Assembly (NCBI GenBank): GCA_902362435.1 | Contig: CABIWW010000007.1 | Coordinates: 84,872 to 148,871 of the forward strand | From: Eubacteriaceae bacterium | GTDB lineage: Bacteria > Bacillota > Clostridia > Peptostreptococcales > Anaerovoracaceae | DNA length: 64,000 bases | Direction: 5' to 3' | Shown here: positions 24,509 through 33,723 of the stretch, one piece after another | Layout of the letters: every line of letters starts with the position of its first letter | How positions within the stretch are numbered: the stretch's first letter is position 1 | Program-made: the position numbers and the translations under genes | Notes under the pieces: model-generated | What the model was told of the DNA's origin: nothing | Databases searched by the model: none | Seen by the model: the letters and a program-made list of their open reading frames with translations, nothing else

Positions 24509-24536
24509 AATATATGTACGGATCGGCAAAATATAC
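24509..24536 (-). promoter_or_regulatory. Candidate sigma-E-type promoter for spoIIID
   Basis: On the minus strand, GTATATT (24536-24530), 13 bp, CATATATT (24516-24509). The -10 is close to the sigma-E consensus CATACAnT and the -35 to its ATATT core; the spacer is a base or so shorter than usual. spoIIID is sigma-E dependent in B. subtilis. Confidence 0.45.
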
Positions 24537-24641
24537 TTGCTTTAGATTTTCAGTGTAATTTTTATTTGTATGGCAAAACTAATAAATAACTGATAAAATG
24601 AAAGGAGTTCGCGGTAATACTGGGTATCGCGGGTTGGTAGT

Positions 24642-25664
24642 ATGGTATTTGGTGAAGAAGTCGGGATCGATCTCGGGACGGCAAATGTGCTGATATATGT
24701 GGACGGCAAAGGGATAGTGCTCGAGGAGCCGTCGGTAGTCGCGATAAACAGAGACACGAATGAGATACTGGCGGTCGGAAGCGATGCAAAGCGCATGATC
24801 GGCAGGACGCCGGGCAATATCGCTGCGATAAGGCCGCTTCGCGAGGGTGTGATATCTGATTACGACGTGACGGAGAAGATGCTGCAGTACTTTATAAAAA
24901 AGACGTGCGGCGGCAGCCGGTTTTTCAAGCCGAGGCTTGTGGTGTGCGTGCCGAGCGGCGTGACCGAGGTGGAAAAGCGCGCGGTAAAGGAAGCCGCGCT
25001 GCAGGCGGGCGGCAGAGCCGTGTATCTGATAGAGGAGCCGGTGGCCGCGGCGATAGGCGCAGGCATAGATATCAATGCGCCGGAAGGCATCATGATAATA
25101 GATATAGGCGGCGGCACGACGGATATCGCGGTGATATCGATGGGCGGCATAGTCAGCAGCGCATCGGTCAAGGTCGCAGGAGACAGGTTCGACGACTGTA
25201 TAGTGAAATACATGAGGAAGAAGTACAGTCTTTTCATAGGCGAGAGGACTGCGGAAAAGCTCAAGCGCGAGGTGGGCATGGCGTTTGCCGATGAGGAGCC
25301 GCTGAAAACCCTGTGCAAGGGGCGCGATCTTGTCACAGGCCTCCCGAGGACTGTAGAAGTAGGGTCTGAAGAGGTGCTCGAGGCACTCGAGGAGCCGCTG
25401 GATGTGATATGTGAGGCGACACACAGCGTGCTCGAAAAGACGCCGCCGGAGCTTGCGGCAGACGTCGGCGAAATGGGCATCGTGATAACGGGAGGCGGGG
25501 CATATCTCAGAGGCCTCGACAAACGCATACAGGAGCGGACCGGGATCAGGACAGTCGTGGCGGCAGACGCGGATCTGTGCGTCGCCAGAGGAACAGGAGA
25601 ATCACTTAAATATATAGACATAATAAGCAGGAACAGTTTGAACAGGAGAGAAACTTATATATGA
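24642..25664 (+). CDS. mreB: Rod-shape-determining actin homologue MreB/Mbl
   Basis: 340 residues. Actin-fold ATPase that forms membrane-bound filaments and guides lateral wall synthesis. Nucleotide-binding blocks are GIDLGTANVLIYV, MIIDIGGGTTDIAVIS and GIVITGGGAYLRGLD. EEPSVVAIN and VCVPSGVTEVEKRAVKEAA are typical of the family. Position beside spoIIID suggests the Mbl paralogue. The ATG at 24642 lacks a clear ribosome-binding site (GGGTTGG only), but the protein starts where the family starts. The next gene overlaps its stop by 4 nt. Confidence 0.94.
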   Translation: MVFGEEVGIDLGTANVLIYVDGKGIVLEEPSVVAINRDTNEILAVGSDAKRMIGRTPGNIAAIRPLREGVISDYDVTEKMLQYFIKKTCGGSRFFKPRLVVCVPSGVTEVEKRAVKEAALQAGGRAVYLIEEPVAAAIGAGIDINAPEGIMIIDIGGGTTDIAVISMGGIVSSASVKVAGDRFDDCIVKYMRKKYSLFIGERTAEKLKREVGMAFADEEPLKTLCKGRDLVTGLPRTVEVGSEEVLEALEEPLDVICEATHSVLEKTPPELAADVGEMGIVITGGGAYLRGLDKRIQERTGIRTVVAADADLCVARGTGESLKYIDIISRNSLNRRETYI

Positions 25665-26794
25665 AACTTGAACTGATAGCAACAGCAACATTCGGACTTG
25701 AAGCGGTAGTAAGGCGGGAAGTGGAGGCTCTGGGCTACAAGGTGCTCAAGACAGAGGACGGCAAGGTCACTTATCTCGGAGACGAGCGAGCGATAGTCAG
25801 GTCGAATCTATGGCTGAGGAGCGCGGACAGAGTGCTTCTCAAAATGGCGGAATTCAGGGCGGATGAGTTCGAGGCGCTTTTTCAGCAGACAAAAGCTCTA
25901 CCGTGGGAGCAGCTGATACCGCCGGACGGCAGGTTCACGGTGACGGGAACATCGGTAAAATCAAAGCTTCACAGCGTACCGGCGTGTCAGAAGATCGTCA
26001 AGAAGGCGATCGTCGACAGGCTCGGCGAGACTTACGGCATAGAGACTTTTGAAGAGACAGGAGCGGAATATACCGTGAAAGCGACACTGCTAAAGGACAG
26101 GGTGACGCTTACCGTCGACACCAGCGGGACAGGCCTTCACAAGCGCGGATACAGACAGGCGGATGTTGCGGCGCCTATCAAGGAAACGCTTGCTGCGGCT
26201 ATGATACAGCTGTCGTTCTGGAATGCCGACAGGATACTGATAGATCCATGCTGCGGATCGGGAACGATACCGGTCGAAGCGGCGATGATCGGCAGGAACA
26301 TAGCCCCGGGACTGAACAGATCGTTCGCCTGCGAAGGCTGGGAGCTCATAGACGAGAGCATCTGGAAGGAAGAGAAAAAAGCTGCCTTCGAGGCTATAAG
26401 ATACGACAAAAAACTGCAGATCTACGGCTTTGACATAAACAAAAAAGCAGTCTCGGCTGCGAGAGAAAACGCCGGGGAGGCGGGCGTGGACGACTGTATA
26501 GTCTTTGGCAGAAACGATGTGGCAAATCTCAGAGCTGTCGGAAAAAACGGCATCATAATAACGAACCCTCCGTATGGCGAGAGGATCGGAGAAGCCGAGC
26601 AGATAGAAGCTATCTACAAGGCTCTCGGAGGCTTTATGACAGAACATCCCGACTGGTCGCTTTTCATGGTGACCACCGATAAAGAAGCCGAGGAAAAAGT
26701 CATGGGGCGAAAGGCGGAGCGCAGGAGGAAGCTCTACAACGGCAGACTTGAAGTGTGCTACTATCAGTTCCACGGAAAAAGAGTGCAGGATTAG
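25661..26794 (+). CDS. THUMP-domain 23S rRNA (guanine-N2) methyltransferase, RlmL/YpsC type
   Basis: 377 residues. The N-terminal THUMP domain (about 45-155) binds RNA. The C-terminal Rossmann methyltransferase has DPCCGSGTIPVEAAMIGRNIAPG and the catalytic NPPYGERIG. This matches the YpsC/RlmL family that methylates 23S rRNA at a guanine N2; the exact site is inferred. The ATG overlaps the mreB stop (ATGA), so it is translationally coupled to a cell-shape gene. Confidence 0.9.
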   Translation: MKLELIATATFGLEAVVRREVEALGYKVLKTEDGKVTYLGDERAIVRSNLWLRSADRVLLKMAEFRADEFEALFQQTKALPWEQLIPPDGRFTVTGTSVKSKLHSVPACQKIVKKAIVDRLGETYGIETFEETGAEYTVKATLLKDRVTLTVDTSGTGLHKRGYRQADVAAPIKETLAAAMIQLSFWNADRILIDPCCGSGTIPVEAAMIGRNIAPGLNRSFACEGWELIDESIWKEEKKAAFEAIRYDKKLQIYGFDINKKAVSAARENAGEAGVDDCIVFGRNDVANLRAVGKNGIIITNPPYGERIGEAEQIEAIYKALGGFMTEHPDWSLFMVTTDKEAEEKVMGRKAERRRKLYNGRLEVCYYQFHGKRVQD

Positions 26795-26819
26795 CCTCTG
26801 CATGCAGCATATGGAAAGC

Positions 26820-26838
26820 GCCGGATATCCGGCATTTT
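26820..26838 (+). terminator. Short palindromic terminator after the THUMP methyltransferase
   Basis: GCCGGATATCCGGC (26820-26833) is a perfect palindrome followed by ATTTTAC. The T-tract is short, so termination may be partial. Confidence 0.5.
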
Positions 26839-26870
26839 ACTGATAAAAACGGCTCGTCCGGGGGATAATA

Positions 26871-26879
26871 TGTTATTAT
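26871..26879 (+). promoter_or_regulatory. Extended -10 promoter for arcB-arcA-arcC
   Basis: TGtTATTAT lies 52 bp before arcB. No convincing -35 or arginine-repressor box was seen. Confidence 0.45.
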
Positions 26880-26930
26880 AGTGGCATATAAAGCGAAGAT
26901 AAATAATTTTAAGATAAGGAGATTTTTAAA

Positions 26931-27926
26931 ATGGCAGTAAACTTAAAAGGAAGAAGTTTTTTAACACTTATGGATTTCACACCTGAGGAGATCAGGTACA
27001 TGCTCGATCTGGCCCGCGATCTGAAGGCGAAGAAAAGAGCGGGGATAAGGACCGAAGTTTTGAAAGGAAAGAACATAGTGCTTCTTTTTGAGAAGACTTC
27101 CACCAGAACAAGATGCTCTTTTGAAGTCGCTTGCCACGATGAGGGTGCAAATGTCACTTTTCTGGACTCAAAGAGCTCGCAGATGGGAAAGAAAGAGAGT
27201 CTCGAGGATTCGGCCAAGGTCCTGGGAAGATTCTTTGACGGCATAGAATACAGAGGATACGAGCAGTCTGTTGTCGAGGATCTCGCGAGATTTTCGGGAG
27301 TGCCTGTGTGGAACGGACTGACGGACGTCGATCATCCTACTCAGATACTTGCGGACATGCTCACGATAGAAGAGCATGTGAACAAGCCTCTCAGCAAGGT
27401 CAAAGTGGTATTCTGCGGCGACATCAGGAACAACATGAGCTATGCGTGGATGTACGGATGTGCGAAGATGGGCATGCACTATGTGGCTTACGGCCCTGAC
27501 ACGCTCGCGGCAGAGCTCGACAGCGAGATACTCGAAAAGGTCAATGCAGTGGCTGAGGAGACCGGAGCTGTGATAGAGGTGTCATCGGATCCGAAATGCC
27601 TCGAAGGCGCAGACGTGATATACACTGATATCTGGGCTTCGATGGGCGAAGAGGCCGAGATCCCGGAAAGAGTGAAATTGCTCACCCCTTACAAGGTGAC
27701 TATGGAAATGCTGGAGCAGACAGGAAACCCTGACGTGATCTTCCTGCACTGCCTGCCGTCTTTCCATGACTTTGAAACTGATATGGCCAGAGAACAGAAA
27801 GAGCTGGGATACGATATAAGAGAAGTGACAGACGAAGTATTCAGAAGCAGACATTCAAAAGTATTCGATGAAGCGGAAAACAGGATGCATACGATAAAAG
27901 CTGTTATCGTTGCAACGATAGGATAA
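26931..27926 (+). CDS. arcB: Ornithine carbamoyltransferase, catabolic
   Basis: 331 residues. Carbamoyl-phosphate motif STRTRCSFE, the HPTQ loop in DVDHPTQILADM and the ornithine loop HCLPSFHD are intact. In this arc cluster it would run from citrulline to ornithine and carbamoyl phosphate, which carbamate kinase uses to make ATP. AAGGAG precedes the ATG by 10 nt. First of three genes in the order arcB-arcA-arcC. No arginine/ornithine antiporter (arcD) is in the cluster. Confidence 0.94.
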   Translation: MAVNLKGRSFLTLMDFTPEEIRYMLDLARDLKAKKRAGIRTEVLKGKNIVLLFEKTSTRTRCSFEVACHDEGANVTFLDSKSSQMGKKESLEDSAKVLGRFFDGIEYRGYEQSVVEDLARFSGVPVWNGLTDVDHPTQILADMLTIEEHVNKPLSKVKVVFCGDIRNNMSYAWMYGCAKMGMHYVAYGPDTLAAELDSEILEKVNAVAEETGAVIEVSSDPKCLEGADVIYTDIWASMGEEAEIPERVKLLTPYKVTMEMLEQTGNPDVIFLHCLPSFHDFETDMAREQKELGYDIREVTDEVFRSRHSKVFDEAENRMHTIKAVIVATIG

Positions 27927-27979
27927 AGAAAAACCAGCCTTCTGATCACAGACCGGCCAGAGGGAAAGGAAGGTTTTAT

Positions 27980-29197
27980 ATGAAACCCGGAATAAACAAT
28001 TATTCGGAGATAGGCAAGCTCAACAAAGTCCTGCTGCACCGGATCGGCGACGAGATCGAGGGACTGGTGCCTGACAACTTCGAACGTCTGCTGTTCGACG
28101 ATATACCGTATCTGAAAGTTGCGCAGCAGGAGCATGACAAGTTCGCAGATGTTCTCCGGGAAAACGACGTCGAGGTCATCTATTATGTCGATGAGACGGT
28201 AAAAGCGCTCAGAGACAGGAAGGTGCGGGAACGGTTCGTCAAGGAGTTCGTAAGCGAGAGCGATATACATTCGGATGCCGTAAAAGAGGCGCTCGAAGAA
28301 TATCTGATGTCTATGAGTGTGAAGGATATGGTCGAAAAGACGATATCCGGAGTGAAGAAAAGCGAGCTGAGCGTCAAGTCTACGTCGCTTGCTGATTATA
28401 TCTCGTCGGGATATCCGTACTATACGGATCCGATGCCCAACCTGTATTTTACGAGAGACCAGGGTGCGTGCGTCGGAGACGGAGTCAGCATACACCGCAT
28501 GAGCACTGCGGCGAGAAGACGCGAAGCGCTGCTGCTGAAGTATATGTTCAGATATGACAGCTCGTTCGCGCCGGAGGGTACGAATATCTGGTACGATTAT
28601 GACCAGGCGTACTCGATGGAGGGCGGCGACGTACTGGTGCTGTCTGACGAGATCGTGGCGATAGGGCTTTCGCAGAGGACCACGGTTGCGGGCATAGAGC
28701 AGTTCGCGCGGAATATACTGAACAAGTCGTCGTTCAGGAAGATACTGGTGTTCGACATACCGAAATGCAGGGCTTTCATGCATCTCGACACTGTCTTTAC
28801 CATGGTGGATTTCGACAAGTTCACGATACACCCCGAGATCGAGGGGCCGCTGCAGCTTTTCGAGATAACGCTGGACAGAGAGGGAAACGCTCATTTCAGC
28901 AGCATACAGGATGAGCTCGCGAATATACTGAAAAACGAGCTGGGCCTGCCTGCGGTCGACCTGATAAGGTGCGGAGGAGACGATGCTCAGGCTGCGCAGA
29001 GAGAGCAGTGGAACGACGGATCGAATACGCTGGCGATAGCACCCGGAGTCGTGGTGACGTATGAGAGGAACTACGTGACGAATGATCTTCTCGACAAGAA
29101 AGGCATAAAGGTGCTGACTATACCGAGCTCTGAACTTTCAAGGGGAAGAGGCGGTCCGAGATGCATGAGCTGTCCGGTGAACAGGGATGACCTGTAA
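27980..29197 (+). CDS. arcA: Arginine deiminase
   Basis: 405 residues. Hydrolyses arginine to citrulline and ammonia. Active-site features are the nucleophile C395 in RGRGGPRCMSCP, the guanidino-binding EGGDVLVLSDE and the FTRDQG block. GGAAAGGAAGG supports the ATG at 27980. It lies 53 bp after arcB and 34 bp before arcC, so one transcript is likely. The pathway gives one ATP per arginine and raises pH. Confidence 0.95.
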   Translation: MKPGINNYSEIGKLNKVLLHRIGDEIEGLVPDNFERLLFDDIPYLKVAQQEHDKFADVLRENDVEVIYYVDETVKALRDRKVRERFVKEFVSESDIHSDAVKEALEEYLMSMSVKDMVEKTISGVKKSELSVKSTSLADYISSGYPYYTDPMPNLYFTRDQGACVGDGVSIHRMSTAARRREALLLKYMFRYDSSFAPEGTNIWYDYDQAYSMEGGDVLVLSDEIVAIGLSQRTTVAGIEQFARNILNKSSFRKILVFDIPKCRAFMHLDTVFTMVDFDKFTIHPEIEGPLQLFEITLDREGNAHFSSIQDELANILKNELGLPAVDLIRCGGDDAQAAQREQWNDGSNTLAIAPGVVVTYERNYVTNDLLDKKGIKVLTIPSSELSRGRGGPRCMSCPVNRDDL

Positions 29198-29231
29198 TTC
29201 TTCAGGATGCAGTTTTTCAGGAGGAAAGAAG

Positions 29232-30179
29232 ATGAATGACAAGAGAATCGTAGTGGCTCTGGGCGGCAACGCTCTGCAGTCAAAAGACGGTCCGGCCACA
29301 GCTGAAGCTCAGCTTGAGGTCGTGAGAAAAACGTGCGAGCATATAGCCAGGATCAGCGGCATGGGGCATGAGATCGCCGTGGTGCACGGCAACGGGCCGC
29401 AGGTCGGCAGGATCGTGATGGCGTCGGAAGCAGCCGGAGAAGTGACGCCTGTCATGCCTTTCGATGTGTGCGGCGCCATGTCGCAGGGATATATAGGATA
29501 CCATATCCAGCAGTGTCTGAAGTATGCGCTGAATAAAGACAACCGCAACATCCCGGTCGTGACGGTGGCGACTCAGATGATAGTCGATGAGAGAGACCCT
29601 GCATTCCAGAACCCTACCAAGCCGATAGGGCCGTTCTACACGAAGGAACAGGCTGAGAAGCTGAGTAAGGAAAAGGGCTATGTGATGAAGGAGGATTCCG
29701 GTCGCGGCTACAGGAGAGTAGTCGCATCGCCGCTGCCGCAGAGGATCGTGGAGATCGAGGCGGTGAAACAGCTTTGGGATCACTCGATCGTGATAACGTG
29801 CGGAGGCGGAGGTATCCCGGTCATCGAGAACCCGGACGGTACGCTGTGCGGAGTCGCGGCAGTGATCGACAAGGATTTCGCGGCCGAGCTGCTGGCTGAG
29901 AAGGTCGACGCCGATATACTGATGATCCTGACCGAAGTGGAAAAGGTAGCGATCGATTTCGGGAAGCCGGATCAGAAGGATCTTTCGGGGATGACGCTGG
30001 CTGAGGCCGCAAAGTACGTGCGTGAAGGGCAGTTCCCTGCGGGCAGCATGCTGCCTAAGGTGGAGGCGGCGATGAAATTCGTCAGGACGTATCCGGACAA
30101 AAAAGCTATAATAACCTCGCTCGACAAGGCGGTCGAAGCACTGGAAGGGAAAACGGGCACGGTGATAACCTTCAACTGA
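29232..30179 (+). CDS. arcC: Carbamate kinase
   Basis: 315 residues. Makes ATP from carbamoyl phosphate and ADP as the last step of arginine fermentation. Family blocks are VVALGGNALQ, VVHGNGPQVG, TKPIGPFYTKEQA and ITCGGGGIPV. The ATG at 29232 has AGGAGG 7 nt upstream; the frame extends 15 codons further into the intergenic region but has no site there. Last gene of the arc operon. The following 164 bp hold no clear terminator. Confidence 0.95.
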   Translation: MNDKRIVVALGGNALQSKDGPATAEAQLEVVRKTCEHIARISGMGHEIAVVHGNGPQVGRIVMASEAAGEVTPVMPFDVCGAMSQGYIGYHIQQCLKYALNKDNRNIPVVTVATQMIVDERDPAFQNPTKPIGPFYTKEQAEKLSKEKGYVMKEDSGRGYRRVVASPLPQRIVEIEAVKQLWDHSIVITCGGGGIPVIENPDGTLCGVAAVIDKDFAAELLAEKVDADILMILTEVEKVAIDFGKPDQKDLSGMTLAEAAKYVREGQFPAGSMLPKVEAAMKFVRTYPDKKAIITSLDKAVEALEGKTGTVITFN

Positions 30180-30249
30180 GCTTAAATTCCAGTGATTTCT
30201 GCGAATTCAGAAAATGATAAGTTTTGTTTGTCGTTAAAAAATAATTTAC

Positions 30250-30278
30250 TTGCTTTAAACCATATTAAGTGATATCAT
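30250..30278 (+). promoter_or_regulatory. Candidate promoter for the CYTH protein gene
   Basis: TTGCTT (30250-30255), 17 bp, TATCAT (30273-30278), in an AT-rich gap after arcC. Confidence 0.45.
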
Positions 30279-30343
30279 CTATAAAGTCATCTTTTTGTAG
30301 ATAAGACAAACATCATACATTGGAAGAAATCAGAAGGTAGAAT

Positions 30344-30961
30344 ATGGAGATTGAATTAAAGTACAGGATACCTACGCAGGAAGTTGCAGATGATATCTGG
30401 AAAGACAAACTTTTTTTTACTCAGGAAGAAGAGGGGACAAGAGAAGAAGCCTGCTTCAATGCCAGATATTTCGACACGCCGGATTTTGATCTTGCAAAAA
30501 ATGATATGGCGTACAGAGTAAGAAAAGAAGGCTGCAGATGGGTGGCAGCGCTTAAGTGGAAAGGTCACAGTGAAGGCGCTCTTCACATGAGAGAGGAGAT
30601 AAACGTTCCTGTGAATGACGACAAGGCTGCTCCTGAGGTTTTCGGAGAAAGCGAGATCGGCGCAGAGCTCATGAGAGTGATCGGTGAGAAACCTCTCTAC
30701 AGCATGCTCGAGACGAGATTCCACCGCAGACGTTTCAGGATAGATACGGGCACGGGCATATTCGAACTGTCCGTCGATGAGGGCTTCATAGTTACGCCTT
30801 ACGGTGAAGAACCCATATCCGAGGTCGAGATCGAGCTTTTCTCAGGCGAGACATCGGAGCTGCAGGAGCTTGGCGAAAAGCTTCAGAAGAAATATGATCT
30901 TGAAAAAGAAGAACGAAGCAAGTATTCGAGAGGAATAGACATAATACGGGCAGGCAGATAG
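30344..30961 (+). CDS. CYTH-domain protein (inorganic triphosphatase-like)
   Basis: 205 residues. The N-terminal EIELKYRI is the diagnostic ExExK motif of the CYTH tunnel fold. Basic and acidic residues expected inside the tunnel follow: AYRVRKEG, AALKWKG, HMREEI, ETRFHRRRF and ISEVEIELFSG. Members hydrolyse tripolyphosphate or thiamine triphosphate, or make cAMP; the substrate is not evident. Monocistronic, with its own promoter and terminator. Confidence 0.88.
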   Translation: MEIELKYRIPTQEVADDIWKDKLFFTQEEEGTREEACFNARYFDTPDFDLAKNDMAYRVRKEGCRWVAALKWKGHSEGALHMREEINVPVNDDKAAPEVFGESEIGAELMRVIGEKPLYSMLETRFHRRRFRIDTGTGIFELSVDEGFIVTPYGEEPISEVEIELFSGETSELQELGEKLQKKYDLEKEERSKYSRGIDIIRAGR

Positions 30962-31002
30962 CATACAGGCGGAAATATCGAACAATATAAGGAAACGGTC
31001 AT

Positions 31003-31043
31003 AAAAAAGGGCGTGAGAGTCGATCTTCACAGGCCCTTTTTAT
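31003..31043. terminator. Terminator between the CYTH gene and mnmM
   Basis: AAAAAAGGGC (31003-31012) and GGCCCTTTTT (31032-31041) enclose a GTGA/TCAC inner stem. T-rich on the right and A-rich on the left, so it probably works in both directions. Confidence 0.85.
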
Positions 31044-31102
31044 TATCCGGGAAATATCGTCTGCGACATTTTCACATTAAACTCATGTCGTTCAACTGCT
31101 GT

Positions 31103-31681
31103 TCAGCGCTTTTTAGTGATGAGGAGTATCTCAGGCGGATCGTTTTTCTGGTTTGCTATGTTCACGTAGGCTGCGTGATATGTGCGGGAGTCCAGCCCGC
31201 GCGCCATGGAAAGGAGCGCTTCCTTTTCTTCAGGACCCTTGCTGTGACCGCTGTACATCGTGATGCACAGAAGTCCGTCTTTCTGCAGCAGCTCCAGCGC
31301 TTTTGCGGCGGCAGCCAAAGTCGAGGAGCGTTCCGTTACGGTGTTCCTGGCGGCGCCCGGGAGATAGCCGAGGTTGAACACGACGGCTTTTACAGGCGTA
31401 CTGATATACAGATCCATGTTTTCATGGGAGTCGCATATCAGTTTCACGGTCCCGTCTTCGAGACGGTCACGGAAGCCGTTCGATATCAGAAGCTCTTTCG
31501 TATTGTCGACCGCCTGCTGCTGTATGTCGAACGCGTAAAGCGCAGACGGTCCGTGCCGCAGGAGTCTGAGCGTGTCGTGGCCGTTGCCGCATGTCGCGTC
31601 GACGAGTACGTCTCCGGGAGATATGTATCCCGAAACGATGAACATGGCGAAATCTGTCGTAGTCTGGATTATATTTGACAT
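31103..31681 (-). CDS. mnmM: tRNA mnm5s2U34 biosynthesis methyltransferase MnmM (YtqB)
   Basis: 192 residues. A small class I methyltransferase with LVDATCGNGHDTLRLL as SAM-binding loop, FDIQQQAVDNT and the family-specific VVFNLGYLPGA. YtqB of B. subtilis was shown to methylate the wobble aminomethyl-thiouridine of tRNA, taking the place of the MnmC methyltransferase. Read leftwards as a single gene, convergent with the CYTH gene. Confidence 0.88.
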   Translation of the reverse strand: MSNIIQTTTDFAMFIVSGYISPGDVLVDATCGNGHDTLRLLRHGPSALYAFDIQQQAVDNTKELLISNGFRDRLEDGTVKLICDSHENMDLYISTPVKAVVFNLGYLPGAARNTVTERSSTLAAAAKALELLQKDGLLCITMYSGHSKGPEEKEALLSMARGLDSRTYHAAYVNIANQKNDPPEILLITKKR

Positions 31682-31750
31682 TTATGGTACACATCCTTAT
31701 AATAACATTTATTAAATTATGTTACTATGCGAAACTGATGTCAATAGCCT

Positions 31751-31778
31751 TTACTTTTAAAAGGAAACAAGGTATAAT
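31751..31778 (+). promoter_or_regulatory. Candidate promoter for tig
   Basis: TTACTT (31751-31756), 16 bp, TATAAT (31773-31778), 41 bp before the start codon. Confidence 0.55.
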
Positions 31779-31819
31779 AAAATGCACTATGTGTTTATAA
31801 TCGAGGAGGATATATATTC

Positions 31820-33103
31820 ATGAAACCAACATTAATTTCAAAAGAAAACAACGAAGCAAAATTCACTATGGACTTTACCGCAGAGGAATTTGAGAATTCA
31901 GTGATAAATGTCTATAAGGCTCAGAAGGATAAATTCACTATCGACGGCTTTAGAAAAGGCAAGGCGCCCAGAAGCATCATAGAGAAGAAGTACGGAGAAG
32001 GCATATTCTTTGAAGATGCTATCAATGATCTCTTCTCGACTTATTATCCGCAGGCTGTAGAAGCACTTTCACTGGACGTTATCGACAGTCCGAGAGCTGA
32101 ATTCGGCGAGATCAAGAAGGGCGAAGACTTCACAGTTACTATTACTGTTGAATGCTATCCTGAGATCACGGTAAAAGACTACAAGGGTGTTGAGATCGAA
32201 GCTGTAAGCAGCGAAGTTACAGACGAGGATATAGACAACGAACTCAAGGCAAGAGCTAAGAGAAATGCCAGAATGGTGACTGTAGACAGACCTGCAAAAG
32301 AAGGAGACACTGTCCTCATCGATTACGAAGGCTGGGTAGGAGACGATCAGTTCGAAGGCGGCACTGCGGAAAGACAGCCTCTCAAGCTGGGTTCAGGCAC
32401 ATTCATTCCTGGATTTGAAGAACAGCTCGTCGGTGTAAGCACAGGTGAAGACAAAGACGTAAAGGTTACTTTCCCTGAAGAGTATCATGCAGCAGATCTC
32501 GCAGGAAAAGAAGCGGTATTCAAGTGCAAGGTCCACGAAGTCAAGGAAGAAGAGATCCCTGAGATCAACGATGAGTTCGTAAAGGACATCAGCGAATTCG
32601 ATACACTTGACGAGTTCAAGGCTGACATCAGAAAAGAACTCGAAAAGTCAAAGGCTTCAAGAGCAGAAAACTCAATGAAAAACGCTGTTCTTGCAAAGGT
32701 GTTCGAAGCAAACGATATCGATGTTCCTAAGCCGCTCGTTGAAAGCGAACTCGACAGCACTATGTCAGAATTCGACCAGCAGCTCAGAAGCCAGGGGCTC
32801 GATCTGAACACTTACATGGAATACATCGGCAAGAACACTAAGGAGTTAAGAGACGAGCTCAGAGAAGAAGCTGAAAAGAAAGTGAAGACGAGAATGATCG
32901 TGACTGCTGTTGCAGATCAGGAGAACTTCGAAGTAACTGACGAAGAGATCAGCACTGAGATCGAAAACATGGGTAAACAGTATGGCATCGAAGCTGACAA
33001 GATCAGAGAGATGCTGGGAGCACAGAATATCGGCATGATCGCAGGCGACATCAAGATCAGAAAAGCAGTCGAATTCATGTACGACAACGCTGTGAAAAAA
33101 TAG
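31820..33103 (+). CDS. tig: Trigger factor
   Basis: 427 residues. Ribosome-bound chaperone and prolyl isomerase that meets nascent chains. The N-terminal ribosome-binding domain has the signature GFRKGKAPR. The central FKBP-type domain (about 150-240) has EGDTVLIDYEGWVGDDQFEGG. A long helical C-terminal domain completes it. GAGGAGG precedes the ATG. It heads the tig-clpP-clpX cluster common in bacteria, 22 bp before clpP. Confidence 0.96.
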   Translation: MKPTLISKENNEAKFTMDFTAEEFENSVINVYKAQKDKFTIDGFRKGKAPRSIIEKKYGEGIFFEDAINDLFSTYYPQAVEALSLDVIDSPRAEFGEIKKGEDFTVTITVECYPEITVKDYKGVEIEAVSSEVTDEDIDNELKARAKRNARMVTVDRPAKEGDTVLIDYEGWVGDDQFEGGTAERQPLKLGSGTFIPGFEEQLVGVSTGEDKDVKVTFPEEYHAADLAGKEAVFKCKVHEVKEEEIPEINDEFVKDISEFDTLDEFKADIRKELEKSKASRAENSMKNAVLAKVFEANDIDVPKPLVESELDSTMSEFDQQLRSQGLDLNTYMEYIGKNTKELRDELREEAEKKVKTRMIVTAVADQENFEVTDEEISTEIENMGKQYGIEADKIREMLGAQNIGMIAGDIKIRKAVEFMYDNAVKK

Positions 33104-33125
33104 GCAGAAATAAGGAGGTCCGGAT

Positions 33126-33707
33126 ATGGCATTAGTACCATATGTTATTGAGCAGACAAGCAGAGGAGAAAGGTCTTACGATATATACTCGAGACTTTTG
33201 AAAGACAGGATAATATTTTTAGGGGAGGCTATCGACGAGCATATAGCCAGCCTTGTAGTCGCTCAGTTGTTATTTTTGGAAGCTGAAGATCCGGATAAGG
33301 ATATAAATATATATATAAACAGCCCCGGCGGTTCCGTGACCGCCGGCATGGCTATTTATGACACCATGCAGTATGTAAAGCCTGAGGTTTCCACGATATG
33401 CGTGGGAATGGCAGCGAGCATGGGCGCATTTTTACTGTCGGCAGGCCAGAAGGGCAAGCGCTTTGCACTTCCGAATGCCGAGATCATGATCCATCAGCCG
33501 CTCGGAGGTGTGCAGGGACAGGCTGAAGACATAAAGATACATGCTGAATGGATCCTGAAGACGAGAGAAAAGCTGAACAGAATACTCAGTGAAAACACAG
33601 GACAGCCCTTAGATGTTATTGCCAGAGACACAGACAGAGATAATTTCATGTCAGCGGAAGATGCTGTGAAATACGGCCTTATTGACAAGGTGATAAAAGA
33701 CAGATAG
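33126..33707 (+). CDS. clpP: ATP-dependent Clp protease proteolytic subunit
   Basis: 193 residues. The catalytic triad is S98 in [10 protein letters not shown]123 in MIHQPLGG and D172 in [27 protein letters not shown] is the oxyanion-hole region. It forms the tetradecameric chamber used with ClpX, whose gene begins 16 bp downstream. AAGGAGG lies before the ATG. Confidence 0.97.
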   Translation: MALVPYVIEQTSRGERSYDIYSRLLKDRIIFLGEAIDEHIASLVVAQLLFLEAEDPDKDINIYINSPGGSVTAGMAIYDTMQYVKPEVSTICVGMAASMGAFLLSAGQKGKRFALPNAEIMIHQPLGGVQGQAEDIKIHAEWILKTREKLNRILSENTGQPLDVIARDTDRDNFMSAEDAVKYGLIDKVIKDR

Positions 33708-33723
33708 ACAGGGGTGGTTATTT

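Noticed and set aside
27689-28894. Minus-strand open frame of 401 codons across arcA
   Set aside because: Arginine deiminase is intact on the plus strand with catalytic residues; the antisense frame has no recognisable motif or start signal.
30180-30343. Terminator after arcC (TTTCTG/CAGAAA)
   Set aside because: The stem is short and AT-rich and is not followed by a T-tract.
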